Positions 6,393 to 7,624 of a stretch of DNA of 7,624 bases are shown in pieces. Within the stretch, counting starts at the first letter, position 1; the number at the start of each line of letters is the position of its first letter. The notes beneath the pieces are model-generated. The model had not been told where the DNA came from. It did not search any database and was given only the letters and a program-made list of their open reading frames with translations. The position numbers and the translations under genes are program-made. The DNA is from Acidobacteriota bacterium (GTDB lineage Bacteria > Acidobacteriota > Terriglobia > UBA7540). The stretch lies in the NCBI GenBank assembly GCA_021828245.1, contig JAKASC010000112.1, forward strand, positions 1 through 7,624. The letters run 5' to 3'.

Positions 6393-7624
6393 CTAAGGCT
6401 TCATTTCCGCGATGACTTCATCCGCAATGCGCCGCGTGACCTCTTCGATGGCGGAGGCGGGCAAGGCAGGAGGCGACATCTTGATGACGACGCGGCGCAC
6501 CACCGCCAGAATTTGGTCCGCATCAAGAGGCGTCGGGGAGGCCGCTGTCGCGGCTTCCTGAGGTTCAATCGAGGGTGCTGATTCAGCGGGCAACTCGGCG
6601 GCCGCGGCGGGCGGGGAATCGAGCGGCGAACTGGAACCGGCTTCAGCAGCTTCCGGCGTCGAAGGAACCATCGCCGGTGGCTCGAGCGCTCGATCACCCT
6701 CGGCGGGTGCTTCCGGCGGCGTCTCGGCGGCAACGGGTTCGGGTTGCTCAGCCGTCTCAATTTCCAATGGGCGGGGGACGGCGGTTTCGGGAGGAATCAT
6801 CGGGGTTTCGTCAATAGCCTCGACCGCCTCCGGCGTGAGAGAGGGCACGGGTTGCGAGGCGGGAGGCGCAACTTCAGCGGCCTGCGGTTCCGAGTCTGTA
6901 AGCGAAGGCTCCGCCACGCTCAACTCCTCGGCATCGGAGAGAACCGGTTCCGCAATCTCCTCGGGAGCATGGAAAAAGGTCGGGTGGGCGTGCTCGTCGG
7001 CGTGGGGATGGACGTGCTCTGCTTCGTGTTCGATTTCCGCCGCTTCGGAAATGCCCTCCACTAGCTCCGGCTCAACCGAGGCCGCAGGCTCAGGCGACAC
7101 GATGGGCGCGCTTTCAGTTTCGGCAACCGGTGGCGCGAAAGGCTCTTCGAAACCCGCCGGCGCCGGGCCCAATTCGAGTTCCAGCTCCGCCGCCGAGGCC
7201 GGCTCTTGTAACGGGCTCTCTGCGGATTCCTCCGTCACGAATTGGTCAAAGGCGATCCCTTCCGGCACCGGGGCGGCGTTCGCTTCGCTGACCGGCGGCG
7301 CTTCGGGAGGTTCTTGAAAAGCCGCTTCCGGTGCGTGCAGCTCGGCCACACGGGGCGCGGGAGGCGCTACCGGTCGAGCCACCGCCTCTGCTTCGGCGCG
7401 CTCCGCCAACCGGTTCACAATCTTAACCAGCTCCTCGGCATCGAATGGCTTGCGGATTCTGCCGTCGGCGCCCGCCTGCGCCGCGCGACCCTCTTCGTAG
7501 GGATCGTCATCGCTGAAAATCAGCGCCACGGGCACATGCTTCAGTTCGGGCGACTGCTTGATAAACTGGCAGACCTCGTAACCATCCCGGCCCGGCATGG
7601 ACACATCCGCCAGCGCGACCAAGG
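6393..7624 (-). CDS. Response regulator: receiver domain plus long Ala/Pro/Glu-rich disordered tail (N-terminus outside window)
   Basis: The visible 409 residues begin inside a CheY-like receiver domain (1-75). The phospho-acceptor is Asp6 in ADVSMPGRDGYEVC, the conserved Thr/Ser position is Ser37, and the conserved Lys is Lys58 in RKPF. The N-terminal acidic pair and first strands lie beyond the window; the leading TTG codon is probably internal. Residues about 77-365 are low-complexity sequence rich in Ala, Pro and Glu, with no lysine or cysteine, and should be disordered and strongly acidic. Seven histidines cluster at 199-218. Residues 366-407 look helical and amphipathic (ILAVVRRVVIKMSP, then AIEEVTRRIADEVIAEM). 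No DNA-binding, GGDEF, HD or kinase domain is seen. Receivers with this tail type occur, to my recollection, in Acidobacteriota and deltaproteobacterial lineages, with undefined roles. The cognate kinase is not visible. The gene ends in TAG. Confidence 0.88.
   Translation of the reverse strand, partial: LVALADVSMPGRDGYEVCQFIKQSPELKHVPVALIFSDDDPYEEGRAAQAGADGRIRKPFDAEELVKIVNRLAERAEAEAVARPVAPPAPRVAELHAPEAAFQEPPEAPPVSEANAAPVPEGIAFDQFVTEESAESPLQEPASAAELELELGPAPAGFEEPFAPPVAETESAPIVSPEPAASVEPELVEGISEAAEIEHEAEHVHPHADEHAHPTFFHAPEEIAEPVLSDAEELSVAEPSLTDSEPQAAEVAPPASQPVPSLTPEAVEAIDETPMIPPETAVPRPLEIETAEQPEPVAAETPPEAPAEGDRALEPPAMVPSTPEAAEAGSSSPLDSPPAAAAELPAESAPSIEPQEAATAASPTPLDADQILAVVRRVVIKMSPPALPASAIEEVTRRIADEVIAEMKP

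Noticed and set aside
6393..7622. Plus-strand frames inside the response regulator gene (for example 6835-7317, a Ser/Gly/Ala-rich translation)
   Set aside because: They are complements of the repetitive Ala/Pro/Glu codons of the minus-strand gene. The minus frame has a real receiver domain and the plus frames have none.
1..7624. CRISPR array, insertion sequence, toxin-antitoxin or defence genes
   Set aside because: No regularly spaced repeats, transposase motifs, terminal inverted repeats or small paired genes were seen. All protein-coding space is taken by four housekeeping or envelope-type genes.

Overview
This window looks like an ordinary chromosomal stretch from a GC-rich Gram-negative bacterium, most likely a member of the Acidobacteriota. 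The strongest clue is the 3.65-kb receptor gene in the middle. It encodes an Oar-like TonB-dependent outer-membrane protein with an N-terminal carboxypeptidase-regulatory-like domain, a family expanded to many paralogues in acidobacterial genomes. The response regulator at the right edge, a receiver domain followed by a very long Ala/Pro/Glu-rich tail, also fits that phylum. The taxonomic call is inference from protein families, not from a marker gene.

Left part, plus strand (1-2192): the 3' two-thirds of gatA, the glutamine-amidase subunit of the tRNA-dependent amidotransferase, is followed after about 40 bases by a 12-helix major facilitator superfamily transporter. The two could be co-transcribed, but nothing in the sequence links their functions.

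Middle, minus strand (2245-6208): a complete transcription unit can be read. It has a near-consensus sigma-70 promoter (TTGACA, 17-base spacer, TATAAG) and an untranslated leader of about 223 bases with a possible long-range stem. A perfect AAGGAGG ribosome binding site precedes the 1216-residue receptor gene, which ends at a textbook intrinsic terminator. The receptor gene converges with the transporter gene, and the terminator lies between them.

Right part, minus strand (6393-7624): the 3' part of a response-regulator gene, whose start lies beyond the window. It has a receiver domain with phospho-acceptor Asp, then about 285 residues of lysine-free disordered linker with a histidine cluster, then a short predicted helical tail. 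No DNA-binding or enzymatic output domain is present in the visible part.

I found no RNA genes, CRISPR arrays, insertion sequences, phage genes or defence genes, and no evidence for a new multi-gene system. The points most worth a second look are the seven consecutive cysteine pairs in the receptor barrel, its long structured leader, and the architecture of the response regulator tail.
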